In this document: piece after piece, positions 18,584 through 28,688 of the stretch
How the letters are laid out: each line of letters starts with the position of its first letter
Numbering within the stretch: the first letter of the stretch is position 1
NCBI RefSeq assembly: GCF_025231525.1
Contig: NZ_CP103057.1
Coordinates: forward strand, 2,311,001-2,375,000
DNA length: 64,000 nt
Direction: 5' to 3'
Source: Sphingomonas endolithica
GTDB lineage: Bacteria > Pseudomonadota > Alphaproteobacteria > Sphingomonadales > Sphingomonadaceae
Translations under genes and position numbers: made by a program
Notes under the pieces: model-generated
What the model was told of the DNA's origin: nothing
Databases searched by the model: none
Seen by the model: the letters and a program-made list of their open reading frames with translations, nothing else

Positions 18584-20008
18584 ATGCGCAAAAGTACGTG
18601 CATGATCCTGCGCTTCGCCATCGCCGCCCCGCTGCTCACGCTGGCCGCTCATGCGGCCCAGGCGCAGTCGCTCCCCGCCTCTCCCGCTTCCTCCACCGAG
18701 AAGCCGGGCAAGGAGGAGACCGCGCCCAAGAAGGACGAGACCGGCCTGATGGTCACCGCCTCCAGCCGCGCCCGGTTCGAGACGGTGGACGGTCGCCCCC
18801 GGCCGGGCTTTGCGACGTCGGAGGACGCGTTCCTGCTGCGCACCGGCATCGCGGTGGAATATGGCCCCGGCCCGGTCGCGATCGGTGCCGAGATCATCGA
18901 CAGCCGGGCCTATGACATTCGCGGCGCCACGCAGATCGGCAACGGCGATGTCGATGCGCTCGAGCTGCCACAGGCCTATGTCAAATGGCGGCTGACCGAT
19001 CCCTTCGCCAACGGGACCAATGTCGCGCTGCAGGGCGGCCGCTTCCTGATCAATCTCGGCTCCGGACGATTGGTCGCGACCGACGAATATCGCAACACGG
19101 TGAACGGCTTCACCGGCGTGCAGGTGGATATCGAGCCCGACCGCAACACCGAACTGGTCGCCTTCTACGTCCTGCCGCAGCAGCGCCTGCCCGACGAACA
19201 GGATCGCATCCGCCACAATGCGGTGGTGATGGACCGTGAGTCGTTCGACACCGTGTTCTTCGGTGCGCATCTGCAGCGCAAGAAGCTGTTTGCCGGCACG
19301 CAGGGCGAAATCGCCTATTACCGGCTGGCCGAACGTGATGGATCGGATCGCGAAACCGCCGACCGCCGGTTGCACACGATCGATGCGCGATTGTCGCGCG
19401 AGGCCAAGGCACGGACGGTCGACTACGATCTGGAGGGCGCTTACCAGTTCGGCCGGGTGAGCGAATCCACCATGGCGACCGCAGGCAAGCAGAGCGTCGC
19501 CGCCGGCTTCGTCCATGCCGCCGCCGGCTACACCTTCGATACGCCGCTCAAGCCGCGCGTCGGCCTGTTCTACGATCATGCCAGCGGCGATCGGCCCGGC
19601 GGCAAACTCGGCCGCTTCGATACCCTGTTCGGCAGCCGCCGCGACGATTTCGGCCCGTCCGGTACCTATGGCGCGCTCGCCCGCGAGAATATCAGCGCGC
19701 CGGGCGTCCGCTTCGAGGCCCGGCCGGGCGACCGGTTCGAGCTGCTCGCCGATTACCGCGGCATCTGGCTCGCCTCGCGCCGCGACCGGTTCTTCAACGT
19801 GACGGACAAGACCGGCGGATCGGGCCGGTTCGGCGGGCAGCAGGTCGAAGGGCGGCTACGCTACTGGCTGATCCCAAAGCATCTGCGTCTGGAAAGCAAT
19901 TACGCGCTGCTGTTCAAGGGCGACTTCCTGAAGGACGCACCGCAAGCACTGGCCCGCGACAAGAAAACCGTGCGCTTCATCGAGGTCAATCTGCAGGCCA
20001 CGTTCTAA
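18584..20008 (+). CDS. Alginate-export-type outer membrane protein
   Basis: 474 residues with an N-terminal signal peptide (MRKSTCMILRFAIAAP, cleavage likely after AHAAQA), a short low-complexity linker rich in K, E, P and S, and then a beta-rich body with alternating aromatic/polar strands and a terminal aromatic residue (final NLQATF), as in outer-membrane barrels. Conserved pieces such as LQGGRFLINLGSGRLVATDE and FTGVQ match the 'alginate export family' of sphingomonad and pseudomonad porin-like barrels. ATG 18584 gives the better signal peptide; 18602 is possible. The substrate need not be alginate. Confidence 0.82.
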   Translation: MRKSTCMILRFAIAAPLLTLAAHAAQAQSLPASPASSTEKPGKEETAPKKDETGLMVTASSRARFETVDGRPRPGFATSEDAFLLRTGIAVEYGPGPVAIGAEIIDSRAYDIRGATQIGNGDVDALELPQAYVKWRLTDPFANGTNVALQGGRFLINLGSGRLVATDEYRNTVNGFTGVQVDIEPDRNTELVAFYVLPQQRLPDEQDRIRHNAVVMDRESFDTVFFGAHLQRKKLFAGTQGEIAYYRLAERDGSDRETADRRLHTIDARLSREAKARTVDYDLEGAYQFGRVSESTMATAGKQSVAAGFVHAAAGYTFDTPLKPRVGLFYDHASGDRPGGKLGRFDTLFGSRRDDFGPSGTYGALARENISAPGVRFEARPGDRFELLADYRGIWLASRRDRFFNVTDKTGGSGRFGGQQVEGRLRYWLIPKHLRLESNYALLFKGDFLKDAPQALARDKKTVRFIEVNLQATF

Positions 20009-20038
20009 CGCCGGGCGCGCGGTGCACCCGACGCGCGA

Positions 20039-20407
20039 TCAATCACCCGCCGAAGACAGCCCCAGCGGCGGCGTCTGCTGGTGCTGCACGACCTGCCAAT
20101 CCTCGTGCCCGCGCCGCCGGTAGGTCGAGGTGCAATGCGCCTCATACGCTTCGTCGTCGCGTGCCGCCTTCACGTGATAGGCGACGACGATCAGCCCCTC
20201 TTCCGGCCGCGCGACACGCCGCTCGGTCAGTTCGACGCTCGACCAGCGCGGCGTCGCCGACACCGCCGCCACCGCCTCGTCGCCGCTCAGCACGAACGGC
20301 GGGTTCGGCAGCACCATCAGGCATTGCGCGTCGATCGATGCGCGGTAATGCTCGGCATCGGCAGTCCACAGGCTCTCTTCGAAGGCCCAAACGCGGTCGT
20401 CGTCCAT
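20039..20407 (-). CDS. DUF4440 / SnoaL-like (NTF2-fold) protein
   Basis: 122 residues of the NTF2-like cone fold (ESLWTADAEHYRASIDAQCLMVLP at the start, then a GDEAVAAV helix and strands ending DWQVVQHQQTP). Many such proteins are small enzymes or binding proteins of unknown ligand. ATG 20407 is chosen because GGAGAG lies 4 bases upstream. It is convergent with the outer-membrane protein gene and divergent from thiL. Confidence 0.8.
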   Translation of the reverse strand: MDDDRVWAFEESLWTADAEHYRASIDAQCLMVLPNPPFVLSGDEAVAAVSATPRWSSVELTERRVARPEEGLIVVAYHVKAARDDEAYEAHCTSTYRRRGHEDWQVVQHQQTPPLGLSSAGD

Positions 20408-20496
20408 GCTGCTCTCCTGGCTATGCACCTGGAAAGCGCCAGAAGGGCGATCGTTCCTTGGCAGACGCGCGCGATCCCACCGGCTACCATCGCACC

Positions 20497-21414
20497 ATGA
20501 CCGAAGCCGAGTTCCTCGCCCGCCTGCGTACGCTCCCGCTGCACCCCGGCGCGCACGACCTGGCGGACGACACCGCGACGCTCGGGCGCTACACGCTCAC
20601 CACCGACACGCTGGTGGAAGGCGTGCACTATCTGCCGAGTGATCCCGCGCACGATGTCGCGTGGAAGCTCGTCGCGCAGAACCTGTCCGATCTCGCCGCC
20701 AAGGGCGCCACGCCGGTCGGCGTGCTGCTCAACTATCCGCTGCGCGCCTCGCCTGCGCCGGGGAACACGGACTGGGACGCCACCTTCCTCACGGGTCTCG
20801 CCACCGCCCTTACCCACTTCGCTACCCCGCTGCTCGGCGGAGACACCGTCTCGCTCCCGGCGCACGCCCCGCGCGTCATCACGCTCACCGCGATCGGCGA
20901 GCACGCCCCCGCTCCCCCGCGCAGCGGTGCCCAGGCCGGCGATGCGCTCTACGTCAGCGGCACGATCGGCGATGCCGGCGCGGGGCTCGCCATCGCGCAG
21001 GGCCAGCCCGGCCCCCACGACCTCCTGCAAGCCTATCGCCGCCCGCAGCCGCGCCTGGCCGAAGGCCGCGCGCTCGCCCCCCATGTCCATGCGATGATGG
21101 ACGTCTCGGACGGCCTGCTCATCGACGCACAGCGCATGGCGACCGCCAGCAATCTCGCGCTCACGATCGATCTCGCCCGGATCCCCTTGTCTCCCGCCTA
21201 CACGACCTTCGCCGGCACCACCCGCGCCGCCCGTCTCAAGGCCGCCACGGCTGGCGACGATTACGCGCTCCTCTTCGCCGCCCCGGCCGACTTCGCCGCC
21301 CCCGCCCCCGTCACGTGCGTCGGCCAGTTCTCCGATGGCACCGGTCTCACGCTGCAGGACGGCGACCACGCCCTCCCGCTCCCCCCCAGACTCGGCTTCC
21401 AGCACGGCGGCTAG
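20497..21414 (+). CDS. thiL: Thiamine-monophosphate kinase
   Basis: ATP-dependent phosphorylation of thiamine monophosphate to the coenzyme thiamine diphosphate. 305 residues, PurM/ThiL superfamily. Metal-binding acidic motifs: DLADDTATL near residue 23, KLVAQNLSDLAAKGATP (the conserved N-SD-AAMGA region, here with KGA), GGDT and MMDVSDGLLIDAQRM; GDDYALLFA at the C-terminus is the nucleotide/Mg site. The frame extends upstream but the family N-terminus is at ATG 20497. No TPP riboswitch was recognised upstream. Confidence 0.94.
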   Translation: MTEAEFLARLRTLPLHPGAHDLADDTATLGRYTLTTDTLVEGVHYLPSDPAHDVAWKLVAQNLSDLAAKGATPVGVLLNYPLRASPAPGNTDWDATFLTGLATALTHFATPLLGGDTVSLPAHAPRVITLTAIGEHAPAPPRSGAQAGDALYVSGTIGDAGAGLAIAQGQPGPHDLLQAYRRPQPRLAEGRALAPHVHAMMDVSDGLLIDAQRMATASNLALTIDLARIPLSPAYTTFAGTTRAARLKAATAGDDYALLFAAPADFAAPAPVTCVGQFSDGTGLTLQDGDHALPLPPRLGFQHGG

Positions 21415-21516
21415 CCCGGCTTGCACTCCCCACGACCGCCCTATACGCTCGCCCCCGATCGTGGGAGCACGGTGCAAAGCCCCGGCTCCGGCGCGTAACA
21501 ACGCAAGGGAGAGCGC

Positions 21517-23679
<2,163 letters not shown>

Positions 23680-23708
23680 GCACAGCTCAGCAAGCGCGAC
23701 CGGCCGGC

Positions 23709-23751
23709 GGGGGCGCCAGACGCCCCCGACCGACGGCGTGGCTTCGCCACG
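23709..23751 (+). terminator. Double hairpin after hppA
   Basis: GGGGGCG (23709-23715) pairs with CGCCCCC (23721-23727) over a 5-base loop; a second small stem, CGTGG-CTTCG-CCACG, follows at 23737-23751. The T-rich TATTTCTTCTTCC comes about 10 bases later. A plausible hppA terminator. Confidence 0.55.
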
Positions 23752-23905
23752 ACGCGCCTATTTCTTCTTCCTTCCCCAGGCGGCTACGCCGACCACGAAA
23801 GAAATCGGTTGCGAAAAGCGCAAGGATTTCCGACTTAGATGGTATCGCTATCGACGATGCGATGTCCACGCGTTCGTATCAACGCCTCTGGAGGACAGGA
23901 ACGGC

Positions 23906-24072
23906 ATGACCGACACCCAACGCCATACGGCGATCCTTGGCCTGATCGAGGCCTATACCACGCGGGCAAGGAAGAAACGCGGCAGAGTATCTCGGCGCTC
24001 ACCGATCTCTACAAGTTCGAGGAGCAATTGGCCGCACGCATTGCCGAACTTGAAAAAACCGGAGGCAATTGA
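23906..24072 (+). pseudogene. Possible small ORF interrupted by a frameshift
   Basis: ATG 23906 has GAGGA upstream and reads MTDTQRHTAILGLIEAYTTRA, then leaves a helical pattern. The other forward frame gives a continuing amphipathic helix (QSISALTDLYKFEEQLAAR then IAELEKTGGN and stop at 24072). Joining the two near 23960 would give one protein of about 56 residues, so either a base is missing (mutation or sequencing error) or the reading is coincidence. No family recognised. Confidence 0.35.
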
Positions 24073-24546
24073 GCCGTACCAATAGCATGCGCGACGAAGC
24101 CGCCTGGCACCCGACGAACGAAACCGATTTCGGCCGTTCGCCGTGCGGCACATCGTCACGCTTGCCGAACTGATGCCCGGCCGCCAACCCCAATCTGCCG
24201 CCGCAGATCAGCCCAGAAAAAGGTGGCCCGCGTCGAAACCCGCGCCGGCCACCAAAAGGGTGCGCATGGCTCGCTCCTTTGATCAAGCGCCGTCCGCCAT
24301 TTTGTTGGACGCTGCGCGCTGTCCTACAACGCTCGCCTGCGCTAACATCGTGCCGTGCCCCGAACGCTGCTCTTTGCCATCGCCGCTGCCCGACGCCCAA
24401 GCTCTGCCCCAAGTTGAGAAAGGCGAAACATGCGGCGTTTTCAGAGAACCTTTCTCAACTTAGCCCCCACCCCGCTTCCCTTTCGCGGCCCGATCCGCTA
24501 AGGGCCGCGCTTCCCGAGATTTCCCCGAAATTTGCTAGAGGTTTGT
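24073..24546. other. Intergenic region before infA
   Basis: About 470 bases without a convincing gene. The only clear structure is the inverted repeat at 24411-24461, listed separately. A few short reverse-strand frames are open (one reads MRTLLVAGAGFDAGHLFLG from about 24266 and stops), but none has support. Confidence 0.5.
24411..24461. repeat. Perfect 13-bp inverted repeat upstream of infA
   Basis: AAGTTGAGAAAGG (24411-24423) and its exact complement CCTTTCTCAACTT (24449-24461) flank a 25-base spacer, ending 85 bases before the infA start. It does not match the GC-rich repeat families elsewhere in the window. It could be a leader-RNA hairpin or a regulator site; nothing shows which. Confidence 0.6.
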
Positions 24547-24765
24547 TTGGCCAAGGAAGAACTGCTCGAAATGCGCGGCCAGGTGGTGGAGCTTTTGCCC
24601 AACGCCATGTTCCGCGTGAAGCTCGAAAACGATCACGAAATTCTCGGCCACACCGCCGGCAAGATGCGCAAGAACCGCATCCGCGTGCTCGTCGGTGACG
24701 AAGTGCTCGTCGAACTCACGCCCTACGATCTGACCAAGGGTCGCATCACGTACCGCTTCAAGTAA
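24547..24765 (+). CDS. infA: Translation initiation factor IF-1
   Basis: 72 residues, the exact length of IF-1: an S1-like OB fold with [39 protein letters not shown] and the final [13 protein letters not shown]. It binds the ribosomal A site during initiation. The start is TTG at 24547 with AGAGG 5 bases upstream; no ATG or GTG would give the conserved AKEE N-terminus. First of the run infA, maf, RNase E/G-like, yacG. Confidence 0.96.
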   Translation: MAKEELLEMRGQVVELLPNAMFRVKLENDHEILGHTAGKMRKNRIRVLVGDEVLVELTPYDLTKGRITYRFK

Positions 24766-24780
24766 GCGATCGGCCGCTCT

Positions 24781-24861
24781 CCGTTCGTCCCGAGCTTGTC
24801 GAGGGGCGTGTACCGGGCGCAGCGCCCGGTTCGGGGGCTTCGACAGGCTCAGCCCGAACGG
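24781..24861. repeat. Palindromic repeat (CCGTTCG family)
   Basis: CCGTTCGTCCCGAGCTTGTCG on the left and CGACAGGCTCAGCCCGAACGG on the right form inverted arms, with an inner hairpin CCGGGCG-CAG-CGCCCGG (24813-24829). It is a third repeat family, lying between infA and maf. Such elements are common between sphingomonad genes. Confidence 0.75.
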
Positions 24862-24872
24862 TATCTGGTATA

Positions 24873-25457
24873 ATGACCGATCTCATGCCCAGCCTCGTCC
24901 TTGCCTCCACGTCCCCCCGCCGGCTGGAGCTGCTCGCCCGCATCGGCGTGGTGCCCGCCCGCATCGCCGCGCCCGATGTCGACGAGGATCCGCTGAAGGA
25001 CGAGCTGCCGCGCCCCTATGCGCTGCGCATCGCCACCGCCAAGGCGCATGCGGTGGAGCGTGGGCCGGGCGAGGTGATCCTGGCCGGCGACACGACGATC
25101 GCCGCCGGCCGCCGCATCCTCGGCAAGCCCGCCGACGAAGCTGACCTGCGCCGCATGCTTGGCCTGCTCTCGGGCCGCCGCCACCATTGCCTGTCCGCAG
25201 TCTGCGTCATCGATGCCACCGGCAAGGCGCGCACCCGCATCAGTGACACGATCGTCGCGTTCAAGCCGCTGTCGGGCGCCGAGATCGATGCCTATGTCGC
25301 CAGTGGGGAGGGGCTCGGCAAGGCCGGCGGCTATGCCATCCAGGGCCGTGCCGAGGCCTGGGTGCGCTTCCTCTCGGGCTCGCATTCTGGCGTCGTCGGC
25401 CTGCCCCTGTTCGAAACCCGCGCCCTGCTCACCACCGCCGGCGTGGCCATTGCCTGA
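24873..25457 (+). CDS. maf: Maf-family nucleotide pyrophosphatase
   Basis: 194 residues, Maf/YceF/YhdE fold. N-terminal signature LVLASTSPRRLELLARIG (residues about 8-25), the catalytic acidic residue region VILAGDTTIA, and GKAGGYAIQGRAE. These house-cleaning enzymes hydrolyse dTTP/UTP or modified NTPs. The stop overlaps the next gene's TTG start by 8 bases. Confidence 0.94.
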   Translation: MTDLMPSLVLASTSPRRLELLARIGVVPARIAAPDVDEDPLKDELPRPYALRIATAKAHAVERGPGEVILAGDTTIAAGRRILGKPADEADLRRMLGLLSGRRHHCLSAVCVIDATGKARTRISDTIVAFKPLSGAEIDAYVASGEGLGKAGGYAIQGRAEAWVRFLSGSHSGVVGLPLFETRALLTTAGVAIA

Positions 25458-26406
25458 ATGGCTCTACGAGGCCGGCATCGGCGAAGCGCGTGCGGCGCTG
25501 GTCGATGGCGACCGCATCCTGCAGGCGCGGATCGAGCTTGACGACGGCGCGCTCCGCCTCGGCACCGTCGCCCGCGCCCGTCTGGTCGAGATCACCACCA
25601 AGGGCCGCGAAGGCCGCGTGATGCTGGATGGCGGGGCGGAGGCGACGCTCTCCCCGCTCCCCGCCGGCATCACCCAGGGCGCGGCGCTCACCGTCCGCAT
25701 CGTACGCGAGGCCATTCCCGAGGCCGGCCGCGCCAAGCGCCCCCGCGCCGCCCCCAGCGACGACGCACCGGCGGCCGGCCCCGATCTCCTCGCCCGCATC
25801 ACCGCCACCGGCCTTCCCGTTCGCAGCTTGTGGCGCCATGAGGCGGATGCACTGGAACAGGCCGGCTGGTCCGAGCTGCTCGAGGAAGCGCTGAGCGGCG
25901 AGATCGCCTTTCCCGGCGGCGCGCTCCGCCTCTCGCTGGCGCCCGCGATGACATTGTTCGACGTCGATGGCCCCGGCGCGCTGGAGCCGCTGGCGCTCGC
26001 CGCCGCCACCGCCGTGGCCCAGGCGATCGTGCGCCACGATATCGGCGGCTCGATCGGCATCGATTTCCCGACGATCGCCGGCAAGGCGGCGCGCCAGGCG
26101 GTCGGCACCGCAATCGACGCCGCGCTCCCGCTGCCGTTCGAACGCACCCAGATGAACGGCTTCGGCTTCCTGCAGATCGTCCGCCCCCGGCTCCACGCCT
26201 CGCTGCCCGAACTGCTGCGGATCGATCCTGCAGCGGCCGCCGCCCGCGCCTTGCTCCGCCAGCTCGAACGCGCCGCTCCGCTGGCGCCCCGCCAGCACCG
26301 CGTATCCGCCCGGGTCCTTGCCGTGCTGGATGCCAACCCCACATGGACGGTGGAGCTCGCCCGCCGCACCGGCGCCGCGCCGGTCTTCGAATTGGACCCG
26401 AGATGA
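25450..26406 (+). CDS. RNase E/G-family protein, short form
   Basis: 318 residues against about 490 for RNase G. It keeps the catalytic-domain acidic strands, seen as MTLFDVDGPG and the IGIDFPTI segment (the two Asp that bind Mg2+ in RNase E), but shows no S1 domain insert of normal length and no CPxC zinc-link. Sphingomonads carry such short homologues in this operon position. TTG at 25450 is the only reasonable start in frame, overlapping maf. Activity is therefore likely but unproven; it is the third gene of the infA run and is coupled by overlap to yacG. Confidence 0.8.
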   Translation: MPEWLYEAGIGEARAALVDGDRILQARIELDDGALRLGTVARARLVEITTKGREGRVMLDGGAEATLSPLPAGITQGAALTVRIVREAIPEAGRAKRPRAAPSDDAPAAGPDLLARITATGLPVRSLWRHEADALEQAGWSELLEEALSGEIAFPGGALRLSLAPAMTLFDVDGPGALEPLALAAATAVAQAIVRHDIGGSIGIDFPTIAGKAARQAVGTAIDAALPLPFERTQMNGFGFLQIVRPRLHASLPELLRIDPAAAAARALLRQLERAAPLAPRQHRVSARVLAVLDANPTWTVELARRTGAAPVFELDPR

Positions 26407-26597
26407 AGAAAGACAGCTGCCCGATCTGCGGCAAGCCGCCATCACCGACGCACAAGCCCTTCTGCAGCCAGGGCTGCCGCGATCGCGACCTGCTGCAATG
26501 GCTGGGCGAAGGCTATCGCATTCCGGCGGGCCCCGCCGAGCGCGATGATGCGGATAGCATGCCGGATGGGCTGGACAGCCGTGGGCACGCCGACTAA
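26403..26597 (+). CDS. yacG: YacG zinc-finger protein (DNA gyrase inhibitor family)
   Basis: 64 residues with the four-Cys zinc site CPICGKPPSPTHKPFCSQGC (CxxC...CxxxC) and the following RDRDLLQWLGEGYRIP that marks the YacG family. E. coli YacG binds GyrB and inhibits gyrase. ATG 26403 overlaps the preceding stop by 4 bases, so it is coupled to the RNase E/G-like gene. tRNA-Phe follows after 32 bases. Confidence 0.95.
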   Translation: MKKDSCPICGKPPSPTHKPFCSQGCRDRDLLQWLGEGYRIPAGPAERDDADSMPDGLDSRGHAD

Positions 26598-26629
26598 GAG
26601 CGCGCTTCCGGTGCGGAAACGCGCCGTGT

Positions 26630-26705
26630 GCCCGAGTAGCTCAGTTGGTAGAGCACACGATTGAAAATCGTGGTGTCGGTGGTTCGAACCCGCCCTCGGG
26701 CACCA
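26630..26705 (+). tRNA. tRNA-Phe (anticodon GAA)
   Basis: 76 bases with a full cloverleaf. The acceptor arms GCCCGAG/CTCGGGC pair perfectly; the D arm is GCTC-AGTTGGTA-GAGC; the anticodon stem is CACGA/TCGTG with loop TTGAAAA (anticodon GAA at positions 34-36); the T arm is GGTGG-TTCGAAC-CCGCC; discriminator A and an encoded CCA close it. It marks the border between housekeeping genes and the accessory region to its right. Confidence 0.98.
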
Positions 26706-27012
26706 CTCCTTTCTTATCTGCGTGTTGGTGCAATTTAACCCTGCCCCGGAGGCAGGCTTATTATGCCCTCGCGCACTGGGGGCAGGTGACAGCTCAGACG
26801 AAATCCCGCACACCGGGGTGGTGCCCGGCGCAGTTAACAGGCTTCGGGCGCACGTTAAACGCTGCATGGGGGTGCTAGCACCGTCGATCTGCTTTCATCC
26901 AGCAGCGGCCTTTAAGACGTCCGCTTCGGCGCATGACGTCCGATAAAGGTAGGTGTTCAAATGAAGTAAAACAACGGAGCCGATGGTTGCCACGTTCCGC
27001 CGCAGCCGGCAG
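26706..27012. other. Intergenic region after tRNA-Phe
   Basis: About 300 bases with no convincing gene, repeat or second copy of the tRNA 3' end. Lower GC and a looser codon pattern than the left side. Confidence 0.5.
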
Positions 27013-27579
27013 TCAACTTCCGCACGATAAAGCACCAACGATCCTCTGCGACTTGCCTTGGACGGCAATGGTCAGCGTCGCCCGCGATGTGGTCGCCTCC
27101 GTCCCGACGCGCCGCGCGATTCCGATAGGCTGGATGTGGACGGTCACGCCCTCCGCGTGCCAGTCCTTGAAGGTGAATGGGAACAGTTCGGGCGCGTTCG
27201 GTCGGGGCGCAAGGATGATCATCCGCCCATCCAGACGCACTACCGCCCTATCTTCGGCGGCCGCGAAGCGCATCGGACGATCAGGAGGGAGGGACCAGGA
27301 GCAGCCGGTGCCGGCGGCACCGGCTTCAAACACCTGATCGGAGGTCATCGGCTGCAAGAGCAACGGGCCTCGAGCGGCCGGCGAGACGGCCGGAACGAAG
27401 CACGTCACGATGGAACAGGCCAACCAACGGATGGCGAGACGGGAACACCCCCGACGGATCCGCCCGCCCCCAACGGCGACAAATTCCGCAGCGGGACGGA
27501 GCGTCAGCCGAAGGAAAACTCCGGCGGACGGCAGAAACGACTTCAATCCGGCTTTCTTCGTCATCTTCCTGTTCCCCAT
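27013..27579 (-). CDS. Hypothetical secreted protein
   Basis: Up to 188 residues, not recognised. The N-terminal 45 or so residues are basic and may be untranslated; the following LAIRWLACSIVTCFVPAVSPA looks like a signal peptide, after which a mature part holds GTGCSWSLPPDRPMRFAA and two short strand-rich blocks (RAVVRLDGRMIILAP and EGVTVHIQPIG). The start is therefore uncertain and may be a later, non-ATG codon. It is in the same orientation as the lipoprotein gene upstream of it. Confidence 0.55.
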   Translation of the reverse strand: MGNRKMTKKAGLKSFLPSAGVFLRLTLRPAAEFVAVGGGRIRRGCSRLAIRWLACSIVTCFVPAVSPAARGPLLLQPMTSDQVFEAGAAGTGCSWSLPPDRPMRFAAAEDRAVVRLDGRMIILAPRPNAPELFPFTFKDWHAEGVTVHIQPIGIARRVGTEATTSRATLTIAVQGKSQRIVGALSCGS

Positions 27580-27670
27580 CCATCATCTGAAAGGCCAGCG
27601 CAGGGGAGCATCGCCACCATGCGTAGGCCCAGCACTTTCGCCATCGTCGCCGCCGTCGATGCCCTGCGGC

Positions 27671-28372
27671 TCAATACGACGGCTTGCCTCGCGTCCCGGC
27701 GGCGGAAGCCGTTGCTCGCAGCAGTTCGGCATCTCGCAGGGCGGACGCGTCGCGGCCCTGGATCATACGGATCGCCATGCCGCCCCCCATTCCCAACGAA
27801 CGCTGTCCGCCGAAGAGGACGGTCCTCGTCCCGAACCCGCGGCCGTTGGCGCAGACTGGTCCAGCCACGCACCATGTCGCGCCCGCACTAAGCCCAGGCG
27901 CTCCCGAGTAATCGGGTGCCCCATACTTCCGCGAAAGCTCTGCCACCATCTGCTGCGCCGTCCTACCCGGTGCCGGTGCCTCGTATCTGACTTCCTTGAT
28001 CCGACCCAATTGTGGCGAGGGAGCGGAACTGAACTCCACAACCACGCGCTCATCGCCCTTGGTGCCGATCAACGATCCCACGCCCTTCTTGTTGTAGTCG
28101 AACTGACGCCCGGCGGCATCCTGTCTGGAGAGTTCGTTGTTCACGTCCTGCTCCCAGCTGTATCCCTTGTCTTCCGTCAGGGACCAACCCGCCGCCTTCA
28201 GGACGGCCACCGTCTGCGGAACGCTCATGCCGATGGTCAGGCCGGCGACGTCCAACTTCTTCTCACGCGCTCCCGGCGCCTTCGCATCGGCGCTCCCATT
28301 GCCGGGGATCGCCTGTCCGCACGCCACCAGCAGAACCACTGCGGCCAACAAGCCATTCTTCATTCCGGTCAT
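27671..28372 (-). CDS. Hypothetical lipoprotein
   Basis: 233 residues. The signal peptide ends in a lipobox LVAC with the modified Cys at 18. The mature protein has one domain with LTIGMSVPQTVAVLKAAGWSL near residues 45-65 (a SmpA/OmlA-like 'G-M-s-x-x-e-v' helix pattern) and a C-terminal part with ATWCVAGPVCANG. ATG 28372 has GGAG 7 bases before it. Function unknown. It lies next to the left flank of an IS110-type gene. Confidence 0.7.
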   Translation of the reverse strand: MTGMKNGLLAAVVLLVACGQAIPGNGSADAKAPGAREKKLDVAGLTIGMSVPQTVAVLKAAGWSLTEDKGYSWEQDVNNELSRQDAAGRQFDYNKKGVGSLIGTKGDERVVVEFSSAPSPQLGRIKEVRYEAPAPGRTAQQMVAELSRKYGAPDYSGAPGLSAGATWCVAGPVCANGRGFGTRTVLFGGQRSLGMGGGMAIRMIQGRDASALRDAELLRATASAAGTRGKPSY

Positions 28373-28688
28373 CGATCTTCTCCAGGTCGCGGACGAGCGG
28401 CAGCCTCCGCCGGGACCCTTGGCCCGACGCCGCCGTCGTCCAGATTGTGGAAGGGCGGAAACCGCCGCGGGTTACGTCATCGCATCGTCAGGAGGGTGGG
28501 AGACCTAACGCGGACGCCCTTGCTTTCACGCATGGTTTCACCCCCCAAAGGGCGGCGCGCCACCGACGGCGCCGCCTCGTTGATCGAGACGGCGCCGGTC
28601 CTTGGTGACCGGTTGTGGTTTAGCTGAGGTCTTTTTTCTTCGGCTAGAAGGCGCACGATGGCGTCGCGTGCAGGAAGGAGAAGACGCT

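Noticed and set aside
20408..20496. TPP riboswitch before thiL, or cobalamin riboswitch near cobS/cobT
   Set aside because: No THI-box or B12-box core sequence could be seen in the short gaps.
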